NCBI GenBank assembly: GCA_041685115.1
Contig: JAWLGK010000006.1
Location: 98,356 to 162,355, forward strand
Direction of reading: 5' to 3'
From: JALOAT01 sp041685115
GTDB taxonomy: Bacteria; Pseudomonadota; Gammaproteobacteria; Thiohalomonadales; Thiohalomonadaceae
Length of the DNA stretch: 64,000 nucleotides
The notes below the pieces were generated by a model. It did no database searches, was not told where the DNA came from, and was given only the letters and a program-made list of their open reading frames with translations. The position numbers and the translations under genes are program-made. Positions 39,901-40,920 of this stretch are shown here, in pieces (positions within the stretch are counted from its first letter, which is position 1; the number at the start of each line of letters is the position of its first letter).

Positions 39901-40893
39901 TGTGCGCTCGCGGACGCAGGCGTACGTTGCTGGGGGTATAACTCCAATGGTCAAACCAACGTGCCAGGAAACCTGGTTAATCCCACGGCTATTGCCGTCG
40001 GCGAATATTTCAGTTGCGCGCTCACGGATATCGGCGTGCGCTGTTGGGGAGCCAATTGGAACGGACAACTGAACGTACCGCAAGATTTGGTGAATCCGAC
40101 GCAAATTGCAGTGGGAAGCTCGCACGTATGCGCACTTACCGATACGGGTGTTCGCTGTTGGGGGGGCAACGGGAGCGGCCAGGCCTCGGTTCCTGGTGAC
40201 TTGCACAATCCAGCAAGTATCGTTGCCGGGCAGACCCATACCTGTGCACTGACCGATGATGGCGTGCGTTGCTGGGGATCGAATTCGTCTCGGGAGATAG
40301 AGGTGCCGTCGGACTTGACGGATGTCACTCAGATTGCCGCGGGCCACGACCATAATTGCGCGCTGTCGGATACAGGCGTGCGTTGCTGGGGCAGTGACGA
40401 TTACGGGCAAACGCAGGTTCCGCAGCTTTCAACCTTCCAATGGCTGCAAGAACTGCCGCCGCCCCACCCACCGCTGCCCGCACCGGTCCCGTCTTTCAAG
40501 GCAGTGCGCGAGCTGATGGCCAATGACGTGGTGTCGGTCGACTTCATGCTCATGCAGCCCATGACGCCGTCATTCCAGATCGACGCCGGCGTATCGACTG
40601 TCCTGTACCTAGTGACTGAGGATAACCAGCTCCTACGGTATCTCGATTCCAACAACGGCAGTACCATGACCATCGACCTGGAGGCTGGGATCTACAAGCT
40701 GCTTGTCGGTGCCTCTCCGCTGGCCTTCGAAGACGCCATCGCCGGCTACAACCCGCTCTCGAATGATGCCGGATCGGTCACCGCCAGGGTGGCGCGCGAT
40801 GCCTGCGAATTCTATGGAGGCGGTGAGTACTACGTCAGTGATCACGGCGAAGATTACGGCAGTGATTGCGGACCGACCGAGATTCCGCACTGA
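3931..40893 (+). CDS. Giant exported multi-domain repeat protein (12,320 residues)
   Basis: This is one unbroken frame of 36,963 bases. ATG 3931 follows ACAAGG. The first ~30 residues form a Sec signal peptide with hydrophobic core LVLSALLMLPALSSG. Order by residue: N-terminal Ig-like region (30-450); about 21 Ig-like modules with a DD-x-G(I/V) core (451-3070); about seven supermodules of LVIVD-type propeller, Big_5-like and paired IPT/TIG domains (3231-7890); two more propellers (about 8397-8730 and 9077-9660); Ig-like domains (9667-10165); invasin/Big_1-like domains (10167-10530); a Big_5-like domain; TSP3 calcium-binding repeats (10734 on); and two copies of a TSP3, Ig-like, 14x RCC1 cassette (10793-12167). 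The tail carries four cysteines. No LPXTG, PEP-CTERM, autotransporter barrel or obvious transmembrane anchor is visible. The likely role is a secreted or surface adhesin or scaffold, which is inference. The exporter is not identified, although two periplasmic foldase genes follow. Confidence 0.9.
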   Translation: MSKQIINNAAFRARWLVLSALLMLPALSSGIDIRVSSPLGSSEQESTYTVAVDDCGSLAAIQAGVAGSLQSFAGSDARREISSPESCFFDFSLNGVDRLSPLVRLTRVDGSVVEHSETFAYDDVPPSIRFKNVAITDVDSEQQRLTVIIEASDDTDIHYTGFNVSGLRASDIRAAGGVIAEAKHKAFAKTTTAERVYPISDSQTEYALSLPIDSALPIEAIAHDVIVLVDAFAVDASGNQTSLSKVAFTGDSIQEQAKSLIVSNSRIVINNILQTPVIRPAVDFQFRGVVDLSGQGNGVSYRSSHPNLVGITGGGVIYALQETGETAVSIEVEYPGLEPVQIPVEVDFSKNLVGLALKDYDGNTPYELEGLNRFQKLPELEGVFDDGTRAQISTNWSPVIGIASPYDAVLETNRLGEIRAKAVIPATSPAFISVSLKELPGILTPVAVAAKDTLPTVSLQVPSHIEPSQELVLRAVALDDVGIAEVQFLLDGAVIGSRAATPYELVLPISEELEGRTLLLSAIATDSAGQKSRSSDYSVQVKSQPKAEVPAYSFELPSDGLRAVEKTPLVFQVASSLGVLPDVLPRSGITHVEFFLDGTKLGESGFPQIEVRKKPTLEGEQEEMFELWRFASKVPTVSTLETSMSVSARLHVSADVHEDAPAKLLRVIKNTEPTARIVQPVAGTSLTVGQELTLTAEVGDDTLPLNTRVELYLNDGLISSQIIKDDVDNVDSLAAHTRTVSFRYKPDPEQLGDTLRFRVKVVDYHDRVAYSETLKISVKGDQPPTVALANPVEGASFVSGLPIPLRATAVDDLGVARVDFYVNSVLVGADAAAPYAFSYETPEDIEREQVLVIHAVATDSAGQRAESNSVRVTLGHDEEAPVINLASPPVNASHAGKDIAELIEDSEFVLKVAGYDNVGVTRLELSGVRKDGNEYVLTGNAADVLSGDDFPLQQIPGTLRAYSALRLVRAPEFSDIEGAPFDAYPVSVTAYDEAGNMSRVEVVVGVRKDLAPAVTELVTDHLNYLPLDTVKVDILAKDDRAVHRVELRYKVDGAILATHVKTAGDGLAPMAMVQVSDTVTLSELNLPNDDQVLQIEALAFDQKGQSSATFVRDISIKKDTNAPLGGIQAPIQGSTLYAGETVTVQWRAVDDSRMRSVAIGTGGGTLHSRNDLSTKNASGSFSYKVPADKSELALELTATDVFGNSATTQWHFDIANDQPPTVSIRDPAAGSRYLEGESFTINALASDDRGLKRVSFFTRAGEQETIIKEYTGSQLESVVAGAGYFSAGMRAPSNGSLALGVRVVDSGGQVAVALLDLEVLDDEEAPAINLSLPDRSLSLYPGSSFEVAGTGIDNVHIRDISPYFVTADGEQINLTWEVFGRKDRVEQIRVANPGTFGSIVAGERFHTTFNARVRIPPGYRDRAGETLAFKVRASDHGVNSTDSPPVNITIRADEEAPTIQVSSPGTTVYEQQAVHLGVAIADNIAVASYRVSLIDHETRVLLAASGLNEATVQIAENGVVDLQRYMPLSAQGAEFTLVIEAADTSGNSTTASHKVQVKPDQPPQVQLVSREPDTAPVQGSPAFYTFEAKDDYVGLGAELKFFPVFTSLSGMDDHENGRAVRGGNVPAGSALEQRERIEFDYPEAQDVSGSLYFNGKEYWRFAGGKAIGAASELTTIDSVRVTFAGLTTHYELEYRTANQCMGVYSKVRISAQELVADGGILNLNTRLPGDATDVVIRPEFTTPDGSLVNTFLSALHIERASIPGSFRYSDAGRAQNVGGHSVTTLYLADAGRQDGSPGFIHVGRLAGSTQRTTRQNRFFIVPASLPGQDFQIFGVVTDRLSVQRAMAPLAALGVDRIGIDDDAPTLKVVAPVGGTPTTREARIPVNVTIGDNSLGLESVKLYDDNGLVREQGGVFGRAEYRFTYDVPDAYRSGELALTLVAQDRAGRTATGHIALPIADNEPPQLTLREFASYKVNGIYRKVLNQAARLNSGEFWVRVGESFRLSAALNDDAGLRRYTITRINRDGSRTVEYEKTVNQPACPGSPVKSIPNEAAEIPFHQSEPTEYELLLEDNTGQVTRRSFLVHPQSNVAPEIRITAPADQQYIVAGTFRIKVGVVAADDRELSDGNLRLFANGIALQRLQQLDEAAGGSAVINQAFDEIYDAFEHKYSVQIADEYGRPDSPYATQASFVYAVPSGLIRFNEEITLTAQVQDSDGAAGRDEIKFFGAADEINPEVAIVRPAVGYGPPEYSDFELALRGYDNVKVARLEIYTTFGVKKADTSYEVLPYTGALRTIASIPDLDADPVTTNNIDTPLYHQMVHVPRMAELAGRFPGLTISDGVRFDIWIKVVAFDHSGNTRSREISYPVRVDERPVVDVIKPLDGSKQVENTPLYVNVNAYDDVGIDSLRLVAYRGSEGQETETYSLRLRQPPFNFMVPLPPFDPDDAARNRVRVYVEAIDTYGAAFGDLDKHIATESVSVEIIGDEPPSVSIGMPTDGHRITEGDYLLVQLNAIDDVGIDKVMLNVAGLLSGDRSLTDTSYPYEFLLEVPFGQAGTDLVLTASVTETRPQGVPRSTETLQPVVVHVDKDLEAPELAIRLPVAGGATVAEQRSLSYDLDVRDNVRVTSVKVQMFADKNQDGVFDEAEEVRQALLLAPPYSGSLVVDRIAAYLPQTAGEDLPHELPLLFRASARDGAGNVSTEDRPVLLVRNLPPQVQEIQILDARGYNLGQVSEVTAGRGIVVNVVANDPEAGVGEATLWRGDGPQAESLEFNKVGTDSAAPFQFHVQIPADRVGDVIGFRASATDVDGNQSTLSAPRIIRIVADKPPTAKIVKPANDHSVIIDGQVLEILVEALDDLGIGGIDKVEFHLNGDIVYTAYASESAKGASGQEHVYRAVIEPPPDVAGFAIQAVAYDVLGQKGQSQVVHIGRVEDTVAPKLDVIYPLDKEILATGEAVIAVAAVSDIGVEEDRQVIMTWTREYQDETGEWVTLDSNQLPLFRNDDKNVRPEISVSDPDNHYYIYWAKFADGRILRRGGHRNERVRVTTVVKTPNHQAKSESLHEVGMPVTERRFLQPAANAKAAAKTVYYNAVSQYKAPDRTGAMIGAWSTIDPIKVEEGLGTDYTVVAPKHCPVCTGLFLADMAAEQNESGDVFVYSELLNEASEIFTGTISALHADANLVMAGKQGVPPDYAQPDGYPNSFTSALESEIEKDPETGGIHLGNREGELLIFSIRNGDGQFGLAYQMVGRIDLPYIQVYGLDRKDSLALVANGHGGVQVIDIANPGAPFRIGYIKPNGYARDVKIKDKYAFIAASHEGVVVADIEDPSLPIVAVIDTLGVANRLQIVGNRLYVTDMAGDGQISQLNEIDISDPHHPTLKRVIELRPARSDLVSKGVYAVNVAGNLAYASVLYADQEDTPAQSVVEIIDLEKIDDTTLDATIPVMVDRDAEVANFAVRDLTLARGAMQAAAGRRGINRIELTELAVVDHQPAAAAMQVPTDLAQIEIELSAVLPPDTDLTRYLRVYRGGVLPDGAGEYLLGEEISTDFDMAFGQRDGEPAYRFLRLTPGEALVPGMEYTVVVREGLAPLTGYALARDYRFSFFTSAAGDALPPEIVTIAPNAGGIDGGTEVVIRGHHFGASPQVHIGGQSVVVDEVLPADGEDPYDRIRVTTLPHYAGPAAVQVTNDAGLTHRVLGGFTYLDMLHISHVTPAVVRVDQSGIGDLVDIVGYGFHKGVVLRAYPTGRFDQAIEQPIDQDHLKLDSAQRMSWRVPGFGEQFRGFIDLELSDPQERRAILPKALFMGRLGVNRALENEKPFSYDQLRKELKRIDQGLPPLHVPDPLKLPPGKIVGLASDIRLNLFYVLGAPVRVGRDEDVEWSRPGPMPSEIMHEEELRHFVTPGWISLVHYQRDRLNEAAPMHGLGYYDLPQDLNPSALVLGENHLYVTAKGYEFPNIDTLYENQVWLLVYDREDRLPGELAPDDSAKDRDILYSLPLPLKKAPKGLAVKDGLLIVNAGEEGVVVLSLANPLKPTVVHTVKEALINGVREELEVTDIAVSGHVLHVTAVIGSDRDVALYNLPFDLAKPSLPQLGAQPLPANGYDGTKTPVATRNTLAFSGSGLELRDVSNPDNARVTGRYVDNGFRLPGSPAGVDAVGTIVAQVRREKCSIPDIKERFESYFLNLVDTSRPELVEVIDAVRVAWCVPLRDSIPVYESTDISGVPLHYTDDGVVLLATVPPGARDRTDLKLVDTLTPDLVSHFPAQDALGVARDTVVRLVFTQPIPIPDGESELAYLSRYLALLHDDGTAQGAAVEIGIASDVDDPRVLLVTPSAPLDAAAKYRLELKPELGSRRTAGLFNHVIHFATGQGFGPAPEIVQVTPSAVTVDGGELNVVLRHGGSPSFLVSGEPADIVAQEDLGEGEVRYTLTAPPHYPGAAELTVIESDGRRSSRLGAIQYVEPLVVNTLEPASGSVNGGTRVTVTGKGFQSGTLRTRVYLNDTEVPANQVKVISPDAMEFVTTPGQLGWAEVRIELDNGQFAVLPQGFQYLQPVKAQIEGAKGQRFYDIDIDPSGTWLVAAAGRDGVVIYNIDSSTVIGDDENVANADDLLELVDNNDDGQDDRIVARIPLPGGFAALGVEANFERNKDRLFVTAARMDGDGVVSDGRLFIIAVDSVDMRSSTVVRSLALDAAYAKGLVVENNQTLVAMAEKGLGVVDAYLHTKAYLADNLALPQNKRALDVARVPRPAGHDATYAVVGGDYDFATLMLTEKETHGGGGFHLIERHPEMGLRLRGSLDIPASKVVVNGRIAYLAAGDGGLVIVDVSDLDRPRVLSRVNTVGYVYDLAFNGNTVYLALGSRGLLSVDVTDPRQPVAVGGHARFGGATIQVVEATAYSAMGAGFNTTDKGVVQESPDVLLKLHSVDPTGGILDRDTEGRLKVRLRFNKAIDQFPGNAQFFYAEDAGGKLLGSRVEIVNNDAIVYLDEPLPLNPGDSLRIVAEAGVTAAKPLQQASGPVHLTLYRLRSTQRIELVYRGSRPDAISIDSVVPRRIPVAQDYPITVSMAGAPVDPQRVQLYAGSRPLTIDAIERSEEDNRFAIVRATVPAISAPGQYDVTARVEQNGIWEETTLYGGLQVDAPVRLLSVEPQWGPLQGGTRVTVRGEGFEPGNTVMNGLTVSVGSGPVHDVEVLSSTTMVIVTPLGTPGRKAVYVKDRYGRTAELPEAEGFGYGLRQLATTQASRAQPIDVTVDQETGVAMTAAGYFHDTFDLAQLLDSAKTLGYPVPESWRALSYDVQEAHNPLLVGGVGSLPSGERGAAELRRFTKLHKLMAKEAMDDSLSDAEKRELERLGGTYVPTSVDSIRLQPAQEWEDGILRKRLYVANGHGGVARLNMDEQNGLQVLSEAFVERGIIQDLAKQGYALFGSRGSGSGDPPYPLDDCLSGVHPGPAQGVLSANLSDPSDPVDTGELNLLKGGATLYYEDGWLYGGNSASGAVWGGGLCVSTMRTTTAARLRADGTDTVTAVNLFDPHVSRQFEFETAVHDVVRYGDYLIAALGSAGLDIVHTERAEARVRVALDQRLQALAGSAVRLKLFGNLLFVSARTGLVVLDLADPMAPKVVSAGNVESIEAVDYFKDRVIAAGGDGGLRTLQLPASIVIAGSVPENGTLPFHQDFQVTFNEPVTLASLQAEGAVRVRRLDSGAEIPVTVNADTLENGAATQFVLQFVKAGGVAYEVLVQKARNLRGSGQWAPFVQHLRVAQEAALQPVIHAVENGAYHRGEQQAIRIRGENFRNSPELQLFVDQYPVPVTWIDGQMLEIPANALDMLPLGTGQHHLRLRDNELGVDFLGGVVTGDELAQAEFTVVPETADVEGGYQVTVSASRDVILPGSKVLLRSADGHVMHTLSAEDGIVVVDLKDDVDTLRKFTFRLPTALEPKVYDVHLLMSGRELRVGAISYTLNPGRPIGLPNYPPQVIGGAQTVGDILFVGVKSGAKPTETNRILMTGGLEIFDIGIWENPVRLSQLRTNSPVTGVQVVGNSAFLAAGSEGLLVVDVTSLDQPLLLNAFPVPGHSATDVAYDPSSRILAMAVADDLGGGFIRFFDLADDELSPPVGYDAIVFNDDLLGQPLDVQWLDGKLYVLLNRAGQLHLVVFDALPDRTQYRIQALERGVVTGLDASLLVQHGQITVTTMSERVTHVLQQDGSYQAGYWDAIDGKGAEIIANGGSLFIAGAEGLVDSRTPGLTVTGFSPVPGSRIGSGETVRIQFSDLINTDEAHLRTAIHVTSESGEPLPESDFTVEGVNTLAGGYVTVAFGENVSQSRVHITATAAMRAITGVALRMPVAASYDLGEGIRPSIERITRKSETELGPHYFHADGTEQAVIEGIGFGSDSSAVQLFLGETAVSPSAIRHIADDRLEIDVPNLFLSTSMAALPVRIVKGDLSYVKQGAMVILPRVVIEDINPVRGPPQGGNFVDVYGRGFSHQTVIKFGGRIAGDLRVLSGNHVQVRAPSGSFGFAGVTAESRMFPGETATAPVEYFYAGRETGSVDLEADKPSPVAAILLRDQILYAATGGEYDVIARDGKLAKRLRSNVARLVVADVSDPVRPVIVEKAFADETKPYHFDVTGGLGTQGFVALKAIGNNLFAAGGEQVYHFDLTLAADPLLINQLNLGSTIRDIALNDDLMYVSHVGGVSIYQITAERQLREVALIDRISLQGTSHAIEVVGDSLWIVMTDSRRIVEVELVSGEYRQVRSFDTVDQGGNRFRPRGILVKNDLILVSTGATGSVVLYHTDPDRGAVPVASLNLAYLVRNGDIYAGQMLVRGQTLYVASGQGDVQLFDISPWLEGRYKAAVALKHYFSLTGNVSAIAFHPRALYAGSSFPYYQGEAIENPVDDPADINHLGGRLNTIVNDLLVITEQSPDPEGVLPAGAAIELQFNRLLDPQHVYTHKDELLSVTRDGAKLAGLVSAEVNNDGTRLIFRPTNPFEDGRRYRVTVSGAVQDLHGQALGADYSFRFIASQHARPVIGEFRPAFASWRGGDWATLFGEGFSEYTRVFLGGMEIDATEIMRVDEHELRFRIPALADTPVDNRVVGLQVRNGDLADSRHAAFTYIADPVIEAIGAYDSVAGEFDASRKRFLFNSGEMVAIEGRGFSPLTAITVNGRPAAEIRLASSERLSFRLPDNTLGQLHVVASNLAPSIDGTENTELHVELGGLQRLANIQGMVRNDHLLVTFTNDQGQSSWELLGTLESEIPLLLAKGGLNRPILDTALNAHTLAFLVDEGRPVIHFYDLTNPYAPVEVNRFDNSASHQIDRIALHGDNWVGQGGNRLYQGAVLGSNVEVVDMGAAPLVDVAFDEDGALVLYDGRVDFRRYGSLDEVAHVYAHSLISPQAASLNGQRLLLRSPTELELLNLVALKQGRMPLIGKALITQDDAVANGELVVIRDEDHLRVLDLNHNGQQLLTVALSDIRAPNAERVKKLIFNGDLLEWNDGGYYNLKIPFNNVWRLAPQRIGSESGALALGIAGAAANWEEVLVDVVNAGDGRRLNGSTDLIGRELRFQVFGEAYSLGERYGVSLFNSPESNINGAAVTIDLPWEIGTEPLFGLAPMRVLSVTPGNSITDRPTQYRVRGQQLHLADQLRLGELVLNPSQFTVNAAGTELSFSAAIPVPGLKSLELSQGVGAARVTSPAAVLITQAIQVHDIRTDNLKGGDKAVSDSGGNRITVEGLGLEGNLSVHLLPYDEGFVPNAGNRLKHRFDSDRLIVDTSPETIPGKRYQLVIVRTETEEMVSAAQSLLLTSVDDTAPLLQASSGLDYFEPLRLGFNEPVKAGGFTVVKTFKDYSGRPDEDISARFELVNVTPTSLHLRLLSGQTLEHNAAYQVRIDGISDLADNAVVANPSSSLVEDGVHASSFTAKDTLPPQGVRLVRVGDGLEVNEAMMLTRGRSYQFRLSAIDNYKAAHEIAFSYRRSTNFGAPDTAALEALDGIITFDAQTTDAYFEVRVMASDGANSADQVFRASLRDPIIELESFHTQPAEPEESVRSEVHFRLTGDIDMVSAAQISIDKIQNGNPADVSGNYNPAEGTVFGSFLNPKIRDLLPAGAPVEPVEMNTRLKVNYGFDFTKVFDQAYTLYLDRTPPTLEIVSPADGDFVAIGERTDVILKAFDKYGIERVEVQRNDGPWEILADPTRYAFVATADDLAGGVTVSARAVDPNNNISAVQTVRLYPYDAEAGAPKVEILSPANGDSFHEGEEVRFEVLLRNVPDAELFFDIGGVEAAPESGIHIARTADGPERQFVTAAIPSVDENIVVLARVQKANLKAYKFLNVVDDQGIAEEVVASLLPAREALTGSALWITTHIPEEMQDFAPASEVLFRDPGEALAAVSAPLGETLKVEVSADGASAAVETVLRDRSGHEKHTLHTVGKIPYFTGEAPVDYLHAADAGEVPVGLVVIPGAPRTQELLVALNKRAGGYRLQHADADAVVAEAEEGEILSMHFSGSALLLETREDGQRYVRRYPLGTGGIVGADASWPVAGDLLGANGDVLWLGYGQTVAAAVMAGDELVPVAGQTLRDPVLATQVDGNRFYALTDAGLYRFSVQVEDLPSVRRDFFVALDGQQGFHVQGDSLFSWRGNELREHRLLEDGSLLPLSPAALALPGEVGQVQRDGTLIWLRVRMDEQWQWFAMHQGDVVGILPAPGEHLVVAPQRLYFDAMEDGVAAIRFRPVATAEEGFALNVASEALPHAIGLAPSVSPASFGALQIFVQSAAGQPVAAWREYLDGEPQWRVPRASLATDTLKLVAVTHSHRVEQMIAVDNSPLSATQTLGPEEGASRVGGATIPVVSTAESHARIADEAFSVAGPARPMALNGGQAFQWLAVPVGVADLAWQHEVQGEPQFQRTLSVMPNDAEAAAVTILAPLNNAAFRAGDRLTVQYRLEDTSGEAFRYAEAALFDFNGTQVSRVLLTETDGQFDLRLPKVESKDNYRIRVRGYWGGQYRFSEREVQVQIYPRLIVPTPRLSGTSSTVFAGSTVQYRMEVPDAEQYQQRIEIWDDTGNLLASGTSALEFVVPSQGLDSFTVTGVVTDSDGNSERVSHDVHVLAGMTLANVATGKVFDAMLPDVELAWLAQGRELRNHDGQLQTTLDAEVTAMMRLGDRLLLALRDQGLVIIDPAEQFMVLSRHAVDGWITDLALHGDRLLAIVDGRLQGFSVSGNTLTPAPLYEVARNGSTKPYAGDETSLDVHADEQGFVVLRSDSLIRFDAALRAPVESFASIPGATAMARIGTHWFVASESGRLYSVDTQARVRSHGEAVVRAERLIALERYLVALSVAGGVQVVDVTNPYSVEKVGEFRHALAGTLARARLFRGDLWLGDAAGSVMRLEQAAGDPVTVHTTEVPRGRVVDLAAANGRVLAAAAHYGALYYSRELGAWRTKAYPDKGYTLAVDRVLLDNERAYVGHGALRKLVAIDARDLHEQASPPGTVVFNDLILGEIAVTAGKVAASSGHRIHLASKDNFDVQGVVSLPAGETVVAMTAHGETIFASTGNRRLYRIVPGELPLNSFLVSVESLLDGASDIIRHLTTSGDHLFFSVGTTIHRLDLTTYEDTTLDLPGSQAVDALHYADGYLWVAHRTAERSEARAVDGLSFTAGDLSIPLNQEVTALAYDHGHLAIGLGDFGVRIVDMNGRLHGVNASLQSPTTGAVFVQGERMAVALSAPWRVNAVRYYVNDALLGGTAEAPFAVDTLVPPNLRNGQPFDLVAEVETLDGLVVRSGKRRVLLQGEDLPGNAFEAVISHPRTDVDTYVPKPLEIRAEVRNSSQPVHQVEYYEADSAEGPYRIIGKHYGPEYVIHRDYGVEDSGKYLKVRAVDAFGNLTESAPVRFTRVVDDIAPVIQPFTIVGPMKGAGEIVAEHPYTFSVNLGDTESGVESAILRRNGLIIAALFEDGVLQVSERGAGKDQVMTYHLEVKDKAGNRSEQTVSYTIVEDLAPVVQDLSVSPLQVLERGRFRVNLNAVDDVGLEKAEVVWNGFTQAVPLTGQPKSLSTEVTLRDRRTERVPDSVDEPLILRVTDEAGQVSETALPVAVIADRVPDVSKLVVEHPATAFYGEKGKLVIHGFMQANEGDDPVVVTVVETHPSTGKQTRLEHTTLARPLNHALAMPSDDTADNTYRFRLRLTDHLGQSDETGDFTVQLWHRPNELRFFHESAALNQVQIAAGEQAAYQVEVLDKRGRRVPFQPVTWSLQPIGDDGTPAPEQVLGETLSGSDGLALLHLDSALTAGRYRLGARLTGSNPVIGTAMGIRVSAGETRELQFAHVGRVKAGETFLLDVIARDVGGNWVEYDSQTLVNVRLPHAGFHFGFVNGITVQPLAEGGEMATVRMQGGRAQVPVAAIQTAGGYKVLLEMPAPFTGVQTAYDFSGSGPMSLAGSFGIEVVAADPFMVRMEARSRTNLPLGDPQRLEAGEIVTVGATLVDKYYNRVRELDPLGSRTPANVVLDAVVDGTAVIEGGGQSAGISLVHGYGTFTVSTDQIERVTVTGIATQPALVDLAGYGTLALDFLKPYPAVTHAVVAPVVDSVLNPIILHYNEPVVWDEAAPSAPAVLSLDGEVVAGRFDVDEMTTVFTPDAPLVLGRCYAVSTADSSLRGVAADDPVLKQTLPVCAPRARLLVPDYAFVLEGTRHSLALELEEGLDPSAVYQGRVTITPAGGQPHTSAFSWSDARIDIPLHTGTGLDDGTPIGIVISGLDGMGNVVWLANEITLRVLQADGDFDGDGLSNSLEFAYEGLDPANADSDGNGILDGLDDLNGDGMTNAEKAARGLRLDHWDSDGDGLSDYDEVYIHGTDPLSPDTDGDGIPDYVEVISESDPTDPMDAGVDPFYVTAIQVTPASITHRLGEDPSPFRMQVKATFVHDSQTFTNVDISRRYELLEFRTSDPGVVTASFDGEFTPHAEGSAELEVIFIEKNLRQRVSLSVIDAGGPVLASALSAGWAHACVIADQGLRCWGGNWAGQTEIPEDLLEPKSVSAGDGNTCALGRTGVRCWGEAEGVREVPTDLLNPSAVTTGGEHACALTDAGVRCWGDNADGQLDVPADLGLPTALSAGSSHTCTLAGGEVRCWGNNDYGQTEVPADLVNPRAIVSAEGRSCAVDDVGVRCWGDTWSDIEPPRHAPGLSQVAISWHHTCALTDEGVRCWGEDWIGETQVPDDLVAPAAIAVGEDFSCALTQQGVRCWGALPDLEKLNFDVIDPQRVFAGGSNTCAVMESGTRCWGDNAGGRLDVPANVSRPTSMALGYDFSCALENGEVTCWGDWGYGTPGLANPTEIAGGYSHVCALADTGVRCWGDNGYGQTNVPADLVNPTTVAAGGDFSCALTEAGVRCWGANWNGQTSVPQDLANPKSIAVGYAHACALTDDGVRCWGADWSGQTSVPGDLLNPSGIVVGAAHTCALTEAGVRCWGDDWGGQSSVPADLGQVTQLAAGIEHTCALTDAGVRCWGGYYGESVVPTYRPFSFEWLTRHLDSDGDGFSDYDETHIHGTDPLNPDTDGDGVPDFVEWASGSDPTDPADAHVDTAYITAIKVTPPFAIHHLGTEPSSFRLQVTATFVHGEVTIADLDISGRHEMLVFGVSDPDVVTVSADGEFTPHTEGTAQLEVTLVEKNLSKRATLIVAVTAEPLAWALASGSTHACAIADQGLRCRGRNWTGQANVPGDLLNVKAVGARSANTCALADDGVRCWGESAVLRDNAPSQLSGPSSIAVGEQHACALTDTGIHCWGDNQYGQIDVPADVLNPLAVVAGAYHTCALSNATVRCWGRNNYYQTEVPWDLSNPRALASGGYRTCALDDTGVRCWGGWSSKNPPDDLIAPSTIAISDNHGCAMTDEGIQCWGDNGDGQTDVPDDLVEPMAITVGDYYSCALTKEGVRCWGWDAPDFTTNNFELVNPLHVYAGGNTTCTVLETGHPVCWGGDERDGLTGLPVALQRPTSMDANSWFGCAIEDGQVYCWGSNSYGVTDVPIDLQNASAVSVGGYHVCALADAGVRCWGYNSNGQTNVPGNLVNPTAIAVGEYFSCALTDIGVRCWGANWNGQLNVPQDLVNPTQIAVGSSHVCALTDTGVRCWGGNGSGQASVPGDLHNPASIVAGQTHTCALTDDGVRCWGSNSSREIEVPSDLTDVTQIAAGHDHNCALSDTGVRCWGSDDYGQTQVPQLSTFQWLQELPPPHPPLPAPVPSFKAVRELMANDVVSVDFMLMQPMTPSFQIDAGVSTVLYLVTEDNQLLRYLDSNNGSTMTIDLEAGIYKLLVGASPLAFEDAIAGYNPLSNDAGSVTARVARDACEFYGGGEYYVSDHGEDYGSDCGPTEIPH
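5281..13140 (+). repeat. Array of about 21 Ig-like (Big_7-type) modules in the giant protein
   Basis: Modules of roughly 115-130 residues begin with motifs such as DQPPTVAL, DEPPSVSI or DKPPTAKI. They continue with P..G..... .L.A.A.DD.G(I/V).(K/R)V.F and end in A.A.DSAGQ-type strands. This is the pattern of bacterial Ig-like domains used as stalks in surface proteins. The aspartate pairs at module junctions are compatible with inter-domain calcium binding, which is inferred. The copies are diverged, with no near-identical DNA, so the array is old. Confidence 0.8.
13621..27620 (+). repeat. Seven supermodules: LVIVD propeller, Big_5-like, IPT/TIG, IPT/TIG
   Basis: A higher-order unit of about 1.7-2.2 kb recurs with starts near 13621, 15480, 17560, 19620, 21800, 23510 and 25510. 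Each begins with LVIVD-type blades (for example GGVQVIDIANPGAPFRIG, GGLVIVDVSDLDRPRVLS, EGLLVVDVTSLDQP). A Big_5-like domain with the PxxGAxxxxxxxxxVxFNxPV pattern follows in most units. Two IPT/TIG folds come next (GGTRVTVTGKGFQSG, GGTRVTVRGEGFEPG, GGNFVDVYGRGFSHQ). The seventh unit has a degenerate Big_5-like segment before the TIG pair and an extra Big_5-like domain after it. Domain names are assigned from motifs by eye. Confidence 0.75.
29150..32930 (+). repeat. Two further beta-propeller-like regions in the giant protein
   Basis: Around 29150-30120 and 31160-32930 the giant protein again shows short blade-like strands, for example GDRLLLALRDQGLVIIDP, GGVQVVDVTNPYSVEKVG and GDHLFFSVGTTIHRLD. 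An Ig-like stretch (30120-31160) separates them. They resemble the LVIVD/PQQ-type blades of the supermodules but are not followed by paired TIG domains. The exact propeller count cannot be fixed by eye. Confidence 0.55.
36307..38344 (+). repeat. C-terminal cassette copy 1: TSP3, Ig-like, 14 RCC1-like repeats
   Basis: The cassette begins with TSP3/EF-hand-like repeats (DSDGDGLSDYDEVYIHGTDP), continues with a Big_2-like domain, and then has 14 RCC1-like repeats of about 38 residues. The repeat consensus is CALT-D-G-VRCWG-N-GQ-VP-DL-NP-A-G. Each repeat carries a pair of cysteines eight residues apart, so disulfide stabilisation of propeller blades is possible. Fourteen repeats fit two seven-bladed propellers. 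Confidence 0.85.
38371..40430 (+). repeat. C-terminal cassette copy 2: TSP3, Ig-like, 14 RCC1-like repeats
   Basis: This is a second full copy offset by about 2064 bases from copy 1. It has the same order, the same count of 14 RCC1-like repeats and position-by-position correspondence: the irregular seventh and eighth repeats occur at the same place in both. The first RCC1 repeat has RCRG instead of RCWG. Divergence is spread throughout, so the duplication is not recent. Confidence 0.85.
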
Positions 40894-40920
40894 CTGTTCA
40901 GAAACCATGGTCAGCCATAG

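Noticed and set aside
40440..40893. Sortase (LPXTG), PEP-CTERM or autotransporter C-terminus on the giant protein
   Set aside because: The last 150 residues have no such motif, no terminal hydrophobic helix followed by positive charges, and no beta-barrel pattern.
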